Positions 50,845 through 59,704 of a DNA stretch of 64,000 bases are shown here, one piece after another. Position 1 is the first letter of the stretch; every line of letters begins with the position of its first letter. The notes beneath the pieces were generated by a model. That model was not told the origin of the DNA. It ran no database searches and saw only the letters and a list, made by a program, of their open reading frames with translations. This stretch comes from CAYVOV01 sp964453525 (GTDB lineage: Bacteria > Chloroflexota > Dehalococcoidia > Dehalococcoidales > UBA2162), in assembly GCA_964453525.1 (NCBI GenBank), contig CAYVOV010000012.1, positions 40,098 to 104,097 of the forward strand, written 5' to 3'. Position numbers and translations under genes: made by a program.

Positions 50845-51924
50845 CTATGCCGCCTTTTCTCTCATTAAAAAGCCGATAGCCAAGCAGAAGACTAGTCCTG
50901 TTATCACTGCTGCCGGGCCAAAAACACCGGTTCCTTTGGGGCTTGAGGCAAGGAGGAAGTTATGAGCAAAAGCCGCCCCGGCGAAATAACCCAGAACCGT
51001 CATTGCCGCATCGGTGTTGCCTTCTCCGGAAAGGATGAGATTACGCAGCGGGCACCCTCCGAGCATGGTAGCCGCCAGACCGACCAGGCTCATTCCGAGG
51101 AAATTCCAGACGTGATTATCATGGGCTACCGGCTGACCTGTAAAGCCCCAGTGGTATAAACCGTCGGCGGCAAAATTACCGACTGCATAGTTGGTTATCA
51201 GCGCGGCAAGGAAGAAAGCGATAACGCCACTGAAAAGGTAGTAGTCCTTTACCAGGAAAAGGTCGCGCCAGCCGCCGACGAAGCACATTCTTGTCCTCTG
51301 GGCGAGGAAACCGATGGCCAGTCCAACCACGATTGCAATCCAGAGCGATACGCTCATTGCTCCCGGACCGCTCTCGCTGGTGAATATGAAACGCGGTTTG
51401 AAAATGGCAAGAAGAAGCAGCCCTACTATCAGTACCGGAAGAATCCAGCCGGCAACAGGATGGATTTTAACGGAGCGTCCCAGGTTGAATCCTTTTTTCA
51501 GAAAGAGAACACCAACGGCTATCCCGGCTACCATTCCGGCCAAGCCTAAAATACCATTGAGGTCGCCGCCGGCAATGCGAAGCATCATCCGTACCGGACA
51601 GCCCAGGAATACCAGGGCCCCGATCATCACCAGAGCACCCAGGATAAAACGGATTATCGGCGATGAGCCGCCCGTAGAGCGCCATTCGCGGAATGAAAAA
51701 GCCGTGATGAAGCCGCCGAGCACGAAGCCGATTATTTCGGGACGGATGTACTGCACCACAGAGGCGCGGTGGAGTCCGAGGGCGCCGGTGATATCACGGA
51801 TAAAGCAGGCAACGCAGATACCCATATTAGCTGGATTACCCCAGTTTGTCATCAGCGCTGCCAGGACACCGAAAATGAGACCGGCGACGATAATTGTGTA
51901 TCTTGATTTCAGGAATTGTCGCAT
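50845..51924 (-). CDS. yedE: YedE-family putative selenium transporter
   Basis: 359 residues from the ATG at 51924, set by TAAGGAGG 7 bases ahead (the frame is open 16 codons further). About 10 hydrophobic segments carry the YeeE/YedE Cys motifs: MGICVACFIRD, FLGCPVRMMLRIAGG, RTRMCFVGGWRD and LGGCPLRNLILSGEG. These are conserved cysteines along the transport path. The family imports thiosulfate in some members; this long form in a yedF/DUF3343 context is the selenium-linked one. It is the first gene after the leader with a terminator. Confidence 0.87.
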   Translation of the reverse strand: MRQFLKSRYTIIVAGLIFGVLAALMTNWGNPANMGICVACFIRDITGALGLHRASVVQYIRPEIIGFVLGGFITAFSFREWRSTGGSSPIIRFILGALVMIGALVFLGCPVRMMLRIAGGDLNGILGLAGMVAGIAVGVLFLKKGFNLGRSVKIHPVAGWILPVLIVGLLLLAIFKPRFIFTSESGPGAMSVSLWIAIVVGLAIGFLAQRTRMCFVGGWRDLFLVKDYYLFSGVIAFFLAALITNYAVGNFAADGLYHWGFTGQPVAHDNHVWNFLGMSLVGLAATMLGGCPLRNLILSGEGNTDAAMTVLGYFAGAAFAHNFLLASSPKGTGVFGPAAVITGLVFCLAIGFLMREKAA

Positions 51925-51989
51925 AAATACCTCCTTAATACTCGCTCTGCTCTTTTCTAAAACAGGGAGCACTGCAGGAAAGTGCTATA

Positions 51990-52260
51990 GATGAAAAGAG
52001 CGATAGTCATTTGGCTGAGAGCTTCCGACTATCGCTTCCTGGGGTATCCGTTCATGAGGAATCCCGGGACTTAAATACTGTTCAGGATGAACCAGCTCCC
52101 GGCGTGCGGAGGCTCTTCGAACCGATGACTGATGCAGAACCTGCACCGGTGTGTATGGCTCATCTTCAGGTGAAGGTTAAACGTATAAGCCAGGTCATCG
52201 TTCTCACCTCCTTTACATTTTTGCGCTTATGTTAGCTGTTTCTTGACAATAAGTCAAGGT
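51990..52260 (-). promoter_or_regulatory. Promoter, UGA-ended leader ORF and terminator ahead of yedE
   Basis: TTGACT (52257-52252) and TAACAT (52234-52229) are 17 bases apart. A strong AAAGGAGGTG then precedes ATG 52198 of a 10-codon ORF, MTWLIRLTFT, ended by UGA (52168-52166), with a second UGA two codons on. Between it and yedE a 10-pair hairpin AGCGATAGTC/GACTATCGCT (52036-52027 with 52008-51999) is followed by CUUUUC. This arrangement is an attenuator layout. Confidence 0.6.
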
Positions 52261-52997
52261 GATATTGCCTCTGTATCGGTGGCAGGGCTTCTTTTATATA
52301 CCAGCTTCGCCATCCAGATGCACATCTCGTACAGAACAACCATCGGCAGGGCGACAAGGCACTGATTAATCGGGTCGATTGTGGGAGTGATGATTGCCGC
52401 CAGAATGAAGGACACTACAATGGCTATCTTTCGCTTGCCGGAGAGCCACTCCGGCTTGAGAACACCAATCCTTGCCAGGAAGGTTGTCAGTACCGGCATC
52501 TCGAAAATGAGACCAACCGCAAGGAGAAGTCTGGTTACAATTGAGATATAGTTTCCAACTTTTATCTGGGGGGTGGCAATATCACTGCCGAAGGTGAGTA
52601 AAAACGTTACCATCCGGGGAGTGATGATGAAATAGGAAAAAACGACGCCTCCGGCGAACATTAAAGCTATCCAGGGAAGTATCAGGTAGACATATTTTTT
52701 TTCCCGGCGGGTCAACGCCGGAGATACGAACATAATAAGCTCGTAGGTCAGGTAGGGGATAGAGACGATAATTCCGCTGACCAGAGATACTCTCATAATC
52801 GTGCCCAGCATCTCGGTAAGCTCGATGTAAATGAGGTCGATATCCTTGACCGGGAAAATAAGAATATTGAATATCTGCTCATAAAATATGAAGGCGAGAA
52901 GAGACATCAGCGCTACCACGATGATACTGCGGATCAGACGCTTGCGTAGTTCGCTGAGATGTCCGATTACGGATAATTTCTTTTCGTCAGTACTCAT
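52254..52997 (-). CDS. tatC: Sec-independent protein translocase TatC
   Basis: 247 residues, six transmembrane segments. The N-terminal VIGHLSELRKRLIRS (about residues 10-24) is the TatC signature that binds twin-arginine signals; later FGSDIATPQIKVGNYIS and FEMPVLTTFLARIGVL are the conserved loops. It lies 15 bases after tatA. FdhG in the same region carries an RR signal, making it a likely substrate. Confidence 0.95.
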   Translation of the reverse strand: MSTDEKKLSVIGHLSELRKRLIRSIIVVALMSLLAFIFYEQIFNILIFPVKDIDLIYIELTEMLGTIMRVSLVSGIIVSIPYLTYELIMFVSPALTRREKKYVYLILPWIALMFAGGVVFSYFIITPRMVTFLLTFGSDIATPQIKVGNYISIVTRLLLAVGLIFEMPVLTTFLARIGVLKPEWLSGKRKIAIVVSFILAAIITPTIDPINQCLVALPMVVLYEMCIWMAKLVYKRSPATDTEAISP

Positions 52998-53012
52998 TTT
53001 GTGAATAAATTC

Positions 53013-53309
53013 TTACCGGTCTTGAGGGTTGTCTGTTGCTGTGCTGCCGTCTTCCGCACCATTAGCATCTGCCGGCTTTTCGACCTCTTTGTTGGTACCA
53101 GCTTTCGGCTCCGGTGCAGATGATTTTTTCTCTTCTTCTTCCAGTTCCCTCTTCACCTGTGTCGTCAGGTCCAGGCTTGCTTTTCTGAAAGTGCTGACCC
53201 ACTTGCCCAGTGTCCGGGCAATCTCCGGTAACCTGCCCGGTCCCCAGATAATGAGAGCCACCAGTAGAACCAGCAGTATTTCTCCTATGCCCATACCGAA
53301 AAGGTCCAT
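53013..53309 (-). CDS. tatA: Sec-independent translocase subunit TatA/TatB
   Basis: 98 residues from the ATG at 53309 (GAGGTG 6 bases ahead; a GTG three codons earlier is possible). One N-terminal TM (GIGEILLVLLVALIIWGPG) runs into the family motif RLPEIARTLGKW and an amphipathic helix, followed by an acidic, charged tail. It pairs with tatC. TatA versus TatB cannot be decided: a single copy may serve both roles. Confidence 0.93.
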   Translation of the reverse strand: MDLFGMGIGEILLVLLVALIIWGPGRLPEIARTLGKWVSTFRKASLDLTTQVKRELEEEEKKSSAPEPKAGTNKEVEKPADANGAEDGSTATDNPQDR

Positions 53310-53537
53310 TACGGGCACCTCATTGCTGCTGTTTTGAAGAACAGGTTACGGGTAGAATTAAGAACCATCTTTATGTAATCGCTTCCTGTCGGTGACTACG
53401 GGGCGCAAGCCTTCATTCGCCCTGGTCTTTTGTCAATTATAGAAACATAGGCTGGATTTTGCAATCTGTTGAGGCTGACGGCTGTTTCCAGAAGCGTTGC
53501 ATTAAACTGGCCACTAGTGTATTCGGGCTGACTCCGA

Positions 53538-54410
53538 TTAGTCCGTAAAATCAGTCAGGTCTTCAATGTGCCCGGGTTTATATCCCTTCTCCTGGGCCTG
53601 TCTGTCCATATCCAGGGTCAGAAAGCGTTCGAGCGGCATGAGAACTTCTGTCTCTAGCTTTCTTAAATCTATTGTTTTCAGGTAAGTGTGACAACGCTCA
53701 CAGGTATACAGACGGTAGGTTCCTTCATCGTCAGTAAAATAGGCGAGGTCCTTCTGCTCTTCACTGGCGCAATAAGGGCACTGAAGCCGCTGATAAATCC
53801 ACTCCGTATCACACCGGCAGCAGACCAGCCAGCGTGAGCCGCGTTCCTTGTCAAGGTAGGCAATGTCAGGCTTCCCGCCGCAGATTGGGCAACGTAAACG
53901 GCGCCATTCCTCCTGCTTCACCGAGTCAATCAGGGCTCTGGTATGGCTGGCAAGAAAGGGCTTCATTGTAGCCTGGATTTGGGTATCCAGGAGTAGATAT
54001 TCATCCGTGTTTTTAGTTACTGTATCAGCTGGCAGTCTATCTTCGTTGAACCATGTTCTGACAATTTCTCTTGAAAGCTGCTGCTGAGTATCGGGTATCT
54101 TCTCACTATCTTGAATCCCGCCGAAAAGGTCGGAGTATTCGACAAAGAGCGCTTTTATCCTGGTAAATGTTTCATTGAGAAGAGGCCAGTCGAGGACGAG
54201 GTCGGTGTAGCCGATAAGTGGCATTCCATTCTGCTGTCGCTTGTAAATATCATCTTTTTTCAGGCCTGGTTTAATCTTGCCGATTTTTTTCTCGACATCT
54301 GCCTGAATACCGAAAAGCTTCTCTAGAAAATCGAAGAAACGGGGAGATAATCCCCGTTTCTTTTCTTCTTTTAGTCTACTGATAATCTTGTTTATCTTGC
54401 TTGGTGTCAC
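53538..54410 (-). CDS. fdhE: Formate dehydrogenase accessory protein FdhE
   Basis: 290 residues. It is a cytosolic chaperone needed for assembly of respiratory Se/Mo formate dehydrogenase. The C-terminal half contains four CxxC rubredoxin-like pairs: CPICGG, CCRCDT, CPYCAS and CERCHT (about residues 175-245), as in E. coli FdhE. The N-terminal half is helical. It follows fdnI by 11 bases, and ends the structural operon. Confidence 0.92.
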   Translation of the reverse strand: MTPSKINKIISRLKEEKKRGLSPRFFDFLEKLFGIQADVEKKIGKIKPGLKKDDIYKRQQNGMPLIGYTDLVLDWPLLNETFTRIKALFVEYSDLFGGIQDSEKIPDTQQQLSREIVRTWFNEDRLPADTVTKNTDEYLLLDTQIQATMKPFLASHTRALIDSVKQEEWRRLRCPICGGKPDIAYLDKERGSRWLVCCRCDTEWIYQRLQCPYCASEEQKDLAYFTDDEGTYRLYTCERCHTYLKTIDLRKLETEVLMPLERFLTLDMDRQAQEKGYKPGHIEDLTDFTD

Positions 54411-54421
54411 TGGGACTCTAC

Positions 54422-55051
54422 TTACTTTCCTCTGGTGATTTCATCATACCATTTAGCGTGGTGCGTCTTGGCGTAATCAGTGGAGATTTTACCGCTTGCC
54501 ATGGCGTTCCAGGCTTCTGTCATCAGCGGGTGCAGTACGCCAAGATAAATGTGGACGAATATCATGGCTCCGCTGACAATGAATGAAATGTCATGGAGAA
54601 AGACCATCCATTGCACGAATCCTCCATTGGCGAACCACATAATCAGCCCGGTGATGATAAAGATTGCACCACAGACCAGTGTCAGCATCCACCATAGCTT
54701 CTGTCCTGTATTCATCGCTCCCTGGGGCGGCATATCCGTTTCCCTGTCGAGGAAGTAATATGCAGGTGCTGCCTTTAACCAGCCAATGTCATCGCTGCCC
54801 CAGGTGAATGCCTGCTTTATTCCCCTTTTAACTGCTCCCGTATCCATTATCGTATAGATGATTGGCGCTACGATAAAGACTATCGCCGCGATGCGGTGGA
54901 GGATACGGGTTATGCTGTTCTGGGCAAGTCCGCTGAGACCGGGAATAAAGAGTATCAGTCCAGTCAGGAACAGGACTATGAAGGCGCCAGTATGTGTCCA
55001 GTGAAGTACTCGTACCGGTTTTGTATATTTTTCAACTATCTGGTTGCTCAT
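54422..55051 (-). CDS. fdnI: Formate dehydrogenase gamma subunit, cytochrome b556 type
   Basis: 209 residues with four TM segments. Heme-ligand candidates are His in VLHWTHTGAFIVLFLTG (about 14-30), HRIAAIVFIVAP (about 51-62) and FLHDISFIVSGAMIFVHIYLG (about 153-175), the FdnI pattern. It passes electrons from the Fe-S subunit to the quinone pool. Its ATG overlaps fdnH by 4 bases (ATGA). Confidence 0.9.
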   Translation of the reverse strand: MSNQIVEKYTKPVRVLHWTHTGAFIVLFLTGLILFIPGLSGLAQNSITRILHRIAAIVFIVAPIIYTIMDTGAVKRGIKQAFTWGSDDIGWLKAAPAYYFLDRETDMPPQGAMNTGQKLWWMLTLVCGAIFIITGLIMWFANGGFVQWMVFLHDISFIVSGAMIFVHIYLGVLHPLMTEAWNAMASGKISTDYAKTHHAKWYDEITRGK

Positions 55052-55872
55052 TTTGCCCCCTTATTAGCGTTAGCCCGGGCTACGATGTAGTTCAGTCCCA
55101 GTCCAACTAGTGTCAGACCGCCGACTACCCAGCCAACAGGTTGAATTACATTCTTCCAGGCAACGGTGGCCGCTGAAATCTGGGGATTCTCCGGCAGTCC
55201 GTAGGTTGCCGGGGAATCTTCCAGAACGTACATAACATGCAGTCCGTTGAGCTCATTTTCGCCGTACAGGTTCGCAGCCGACTTTCCGTCGGCTTTGAGT
55301 TCCTGCACTCGCTTCTTGCCTGCCGATATTAGCTGGTTGCGGTCGCCATACTGGAGAGCGCTGGGTGGGCAGGTCTTAACGCAGGCCGGTTCCCAGCCTT
55401 CGGTGATGCGGTCCAGGCCTGGTGTTGTGCATAAGGTGCATTTACTCATCTTGTTGACGGCCATAAATATATTACCGCTAAGGCGAGGTACATCGAATGG
55501 ACAGGCGTCTACACAATAGCCGCAGCCGGTGCAGGTGTCCTGGTTGTAAACGACGAAGCCGAGTTCATGTTTATAGAGCGTATTGTTGGGGCAGACGCGG
55601 ACACAGCCGGCGTCGGTGCAGTGCATGCAGGCACGACGGGTAAAGAGCCACCTGAGTTTGCCATTGGAGTCATCCTCAGTGAATCTCATTTTCAGCCAGG
55701 TCTGAGGAGAGAGGTCAGGCGGATTTTCATAGCTGCCCCAGTTCCTTGCATCCACTCCGTTTTCCGTGGTGGGAATATTTTCGTCATTTTCATTCCATTG
55801 CTTGCAGGCTACCTGGCAGCCACGGCAGGCGGTGCATTTTGTTGCGTCGTATAAAATTGCTTTATCTGCCAT
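55048..55872 (-). CDS. fdnH: Formate dehydrogenase beta subunit (Fe-S)
   Basis: 274 residues. Four ferredoxin-like clusters are visible: CTACRGCQVACKQWNE (about 13-28), CMHCTDAGCVRVCPN, CTGCGYCVDACPFDVPR and CTLCTTPGLDR...CVKTCPPSAL. A C-terminal TM helix (NVIQPVGWVVGGLTLVGLGL) anchors it. It links the FdhG active site to cytochrome b. It starts 9 bases after fdhG ends. No Tat signal of its own, so export occurs with FdhG. Confidence 0.94.
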   Translation of the reverse strand: MADKAILYDATKCTACRGCQVACKQWNENDENIPTTENGVDARNWGSYENPPDLSPQTWLKMRFTEDDSNGKLRWLFTRRACMHCTDAGCVRVCPNNTLYKHELGFVVYNQDTCTGCGYCVDACPFDVPRLSGNIFMAVNKMSKCTLCTTPGLDRITEGWEPACVKTCPPSALQYGDRNQLISAGKKRVQELKADGKSAANLYGENELNGLHVMYVLEDSPATYGLPENPQISAATVAWKNVIQPVGWVVGGLTLVGLGLNYIVARANANKGAK

Positions 55873-55881
55873 ATTTCCCTC

Positions 55882-58800
55882 CTAAGCCTTTTTCACATTG
55901 ACAAGGAAAGCTTTATATTCTGGTATCGTTGTGTTGGGGTCGCCAACGTGGGGAGTGAGAACATTAGCACTGTCACCCGTAGAAAGTCCGATGTATCCCC
56001 AGTGCCAGACAACACCTACCTGGTGTACCTTGCTGCCATTCATCTGGAATGGTTTGAATCGCTTGGTTACAAGGGCTACAACATTTACCTGACCACGGGC
56101 TGATTCAACGATAACTCTGTCTCCATTGGCAATTCCCTTTTCTGCTGCCAGTTCTTCGCTCATCTCGCAGAACGGTTCCGGCTGAGCTTCTATTACCCAG
56201 GGCATATTTCTCGTCATCTGGCCGCCCTGCCAGTGCTCGCAAAGGCGGTATGTTGAGCAGACTATTGGGTAATTGCTCCGGCTGCCCTGTTCATCAGGCC
56301 TCCAGATTGTAATCGTCGGGTTACTCTGCTGTCCGGACACGGCATTGTCAACAGGCGATTCCCACGGCTCGTAATGTTCGGGGAGAGGGCCGTCTGTTCT
56401 GCCGAAACCGAATATCCTGGCGAAACCTTCCGGCTTCATTATGAATGGCCACTTGGTTGTTTCCGGATTAACGTTAATCGGTGGCCAGCCGCCATCGGGA
56501 ACATCCCCGACCCATGATTCAGCACCTCCGTACTGCCACCAGATGACCGGCTGCTCTTTATCCCAGGGCACACCATCGAGGTCAACTGAAGCCCGGTTAT
56601 AAATGATACGCCGGTTAACCGGCCAGCACCATGACCATTTAGGATAGAGACCGATATTAAAAGGGCCCGGTGTTGGATCACGTCTGGCGGCCATATTTCC
56701 TGCTTCGGTATAGCTGGCACAGTAGAGCCAGTTACCTGAGCTTGTTGTGCCGTCGTTCTTCAATCCGCCAAAGCTAGCCATAAGCTTACCCGTGGTCAGA
56801 TCGTAGCCGTTGATTTCTTTGGCTACGGCATGGACATCAGGATGACCGCTGCCGTAATTCCAGTCCATGTCGGCAATAGCTCCGGCAGCAGGTCCGCCTT
56901 CAGTAGCGTAAAGTTTAATAAGCCGTTTGGCTAATTCGTTAAGCATCCAGAGGTCGTCCATGGCGCCTCCTGGACCGTTAACAGCTTTGTAACGCCACTG
57001 ACTCCAGCGTCCGCTGTTGGTGACGCTGCCTTCCTTTTCAAAAGAACCGACTGCGGGAAGGAGAAATACTTCGGTATTAATCTTCGAAGAATCTACTCCC
57101 GGCCGCTTCCAGAAGTTGGCTGTTTCGGTATGCCAGATATCTGTAACCAGCAGCCAGTCCAGCTTCTCCATTGCCTTCCGTTCCAGGTTGGCATTGGGTC
57201 CGCCGACGGCCGGGTTCTGCCCCCAGACCATCAGTCCTTTGATTATGCCGTCATCCATTGCCTCGAACAGGCCGATATGTGTATAGTTGACACCCGATTC
57301 GACCTTGGGTAAATAGCTGAAGGCAAAGTCGTTTTCAGCGGTGGCTTTATTGCCGTACCATGCTTTCAAAAGGCTGACGATGTATTTTGAGTAATTGGAC
57401 CACCAGTTCGCGCTGTTGGGGTCGTTGGTTGTTGGCGTCAGCCGCTTGAGGTAATCTGCCAGGTTTGTATCCTTATCAGTGGGCACTCCAAGATATCCCG
57501 GAAGTATGTGAGAAAGCAGGCAGTGGTCGGTAGAGCCCTGTACGTTTGATTCACCTCTCATAGCATTAATACCGCCACCGGCTACACCGATGTTACCCAG
57601 CAGGAGCTGGAGGATTCCATAAGCACGGATATTCTGTGTGCCGTAAGTATGCTGAGTGGTGCCCATGGCATACATTATTGTAGCGGATTTACCGACGGCA
57701 CCGGAGGAAGCATAAAGTTTGGCTGCCTCAATAAAGGTGTCCTGCGGGCAGCCAGTTACCTCGGATACCATTTTCGGAGTGTAGCGCGCCATATGTTTCT
57801 TAAGAATCTGGAAAACGCAGTTCGGGTCTTTGAGAGTTTTGTCTCTCAGGGGGATACCATCGCTGCCAACCTGGTATTGCCAGGTGGATTTGTCATAAGA
57901 CCTTTTACTCACACTGTAGCCGGAGAAGAGGCCGTCGAGGTCGGCAGGTCCCTTAAAGTCCGGATTAATGAGATGAGCTGCGTTTGTATATTCGGTTATA
58001 TAGGTCAGATTATAGTTACCCGGATTTTTTTCGATATCATCCAGCACGTATTTTATCATGCCGTTGATGAAAGCGATGTCGGTTCCCGAACGTAGCGGGC
58101 AGTAAAGGTCTGCCTTGGATGATGTTCGGGTAAACCTGGGGTCGACGCTGATGAGTTTTGCGCCCCTATCCTTGGCATCCATTATATGGCCGAATGCGGC
58201 CGGATGATTTTCTGCCGGGTTTGAGCCTATTGCCATCATGACATCTGCATTAGCAATGTCATTCCAGTGGTTGGTCATTGCCCCGCGTCCGAATGTTTCC
58301 GCCAGACTGGCGACAGTGGCGGAATGTCATATGCGGGCATGATGTTCGAGGTAGACCACGCCCAGTGCCCTGGTCAGTTTGGCAAGTAGATAACACTCCT
58401 CGTTATCTAAGGCAGAACCTCCCAGGTTTGCAATTGCTGGATTCCTGTTGACAGTATTGCCCGAGCCGTCTTTCTCTATGAAGTTATCATCTCTTGTATC
58501 TTTGATACGGCGGGCAATATTATCCAGCGCCCAGTCCCAGGTTTTCTCTTCCCAGTCTTTCCCGCCGGGAGCGCGGTAGAGAACCTTGCTCAAACGCCAG
58601 GGATTATCGGGAGATAACTGACGCATTGAAGCGCCCTTAGCGCAGGCAGCGCCGCGGTTGATCGGATGGTCAGGGTCCCCTTCAATGTTCACAACTTTAC
58701 CATCGATTGTGTCGATGATAAAACCGCAGCCTGAAGCATCGTAGGGACAGATAGTACTGTGTTCACCACGCCGCTTTTTAAGAGGTATTTTTTTGGCTGG

Positions 58801-58899
58801 TGCAGCCAGAGCCACACCGCTATTCAGGGCGTTGAGCAGGACCATTCCTCCTACTCCGGCTCCTGAAGCTTTAAGGAAATCTCTTCGGCTTAGCTCCAT
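55882..58899 (-). CDS. fdhG: Selenocysteine-containing formate dehydrogenase catalytic subunit FdhG (Sec191)
   Basis: 1005 residues when the UGA at 58329-58327 is read as Sec. Around it, HHARI-U-HSATVASLAETFGRG matches the E. coli FdnG active site. Splitting at UGA would give a 190-residue fragment and a second ORF without the cofactor ligand. Residues 1-32 are a Tat signal (LSRRDFLKASG). The Fe-S site is C51-x2-D54-x3-C58-x27-C86, with Asp replacing the usual second Cys. Later motifs (GTNIRAYGI-like NIRAYG, GESNVQGSTD) fit the Mo-bis-MGD family. It should oxidise formate outside the membrane. Confidence 0.96.
58297..58329 (-). promoter_or_regulatory. SECIS-like hairpin in fdhG mRNA
   Basis: After the UGA, UUCCGCC (324-318) pairs with GGCGGAA (303-297), and ACUG (317-314) with CAGU (309-306) around loop UCGC; a 2-base bulge CU lies on the 3' side. 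The distance from UGA and the size fit a bacterial SECIS. (Offsets from 58000.). Confidence 0.75.
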
Positions 58900-58952
58900 A
58901 GTTCCTCCTTGTATAGTATTTGGTCCCTGTTTCTTTACATAGCTTTCAACTC

Positions 58953-58983
58953 AAAAAAAGGGGAAAGCTGTACTCTCCCCTTT
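58953..58983 (-). terminator. Terminator in the fdhG 5' leader
   Basis: On the minus strand AAAGGGGA (983-976) pairs with TCCCCTTT (964-957), followed by seven U (959-953 region). It lies 55 bases upstream of the fdhG start, inside its leader, so it can act as an attenuator. (Offsets from 58000.). Confidence 0.7.
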
Positions 58984-59211
58984 AACTCATAGTATTGAGA
59001 TACAAACCTTTTCCCATAACAGTTACATAGTATAGACCAGCGACAATGCCTTGTCAACCTTTCCGATAGGTTATATACGGCAGAAAATTACTATCTATCC
59101 GGCGGATAATTAGCTCAGTTTTTTAATAAGATGTTAATAACCTGACCGCCAATATTTTGAAATATAGGCTTCCGGTGAAGTATAATTATGGGCAAGTGAG
59201 AGGGGAAGGTT

Positions 59212-59664
59212 ATGAGAGTAATTTTTCTTGAAGATGTTCCAAATGTAGCCAGGGCCGGAGAGATAAAGGAAGTTGCTAACGGCTACGGTAGGAACTATCT
59301 TATTCCAAAAAAACTGGCGGCTCCGGCTGTGGCTGAGGCAATAAATGTCCTGGAGGCAAAGATTGCTTCACAGGAGCGAAGCGAAGTAAAGACAGAAGCG
59401 GAACTGATTGAACTGGCTGCCCAGATAGACGGGAGAGAAATTTTTATTGAAGCCCGGAGCGGAGGAAAAGACCGGCTGTACGGTTCAATTACTGCCACTG
59501 ATATTGCCAGTGAGCTTGAGACGGTCACTAACCTGGCTATTGACAAAAGGAAAATCAAACTGGACGAACCGATTAACCAGCTCGGCAGTTATGAAATCAC
59601 CATCAGGCTGGCAAAGGATATAGTTCCCAGGATTAAGGTTACGGTAACTGAAAAAAGCGATTGA
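59212..59664 (+). CDS. rplI: Ribosomal protein L9
   Basis: 150 residues, the normal length. The N-terminal MRVIFLEDVPNVARAGEIKE and GYGRNYLIPKKLA match bL9 exactly, with the connecting helix and C-terminal domain (GSITATDIASEL). It binds 23S rRNA at the L1-stalk base. It leads the rplI-dnaB-dnaD-loader run, the common bacterial order. Confidence 0.96.
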   Translation: MRVIFLEDVPNVARAGEIKEVANGYGRNYLIPKKLAAPAVAEAINVLEAKIASQERSEVKTEAELIELAAQIDGREIFIEARSGGKDRLYGSITATDIASELETVTNLAIDKRKIKLDEPINQLGSYEITIRLAKDIVPRIKVTVTEKSD

Positions 59665-59704
59665 TAAGTTTATTGATTACCTTGGAGGAGACGGATTAGG
59701 TTAG

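Noticed and set aside
52011..52235. A 74-residue plus-strand ORF in the yedE leader region
   Set aside because: No ribosome binding site and no family resemblance; the region is explained by a minus-strand promoter, mini-ORF and terminator.
55882..58278. A separate 798-residue molybdopterin oxidoreductase gene beginning at an internal ATG
   Set aside because: It lacks the Fe-S and Sec region; reading the UGA as Sec joins it in frame with the upstream Tat-signal part and restores the full FdhG.
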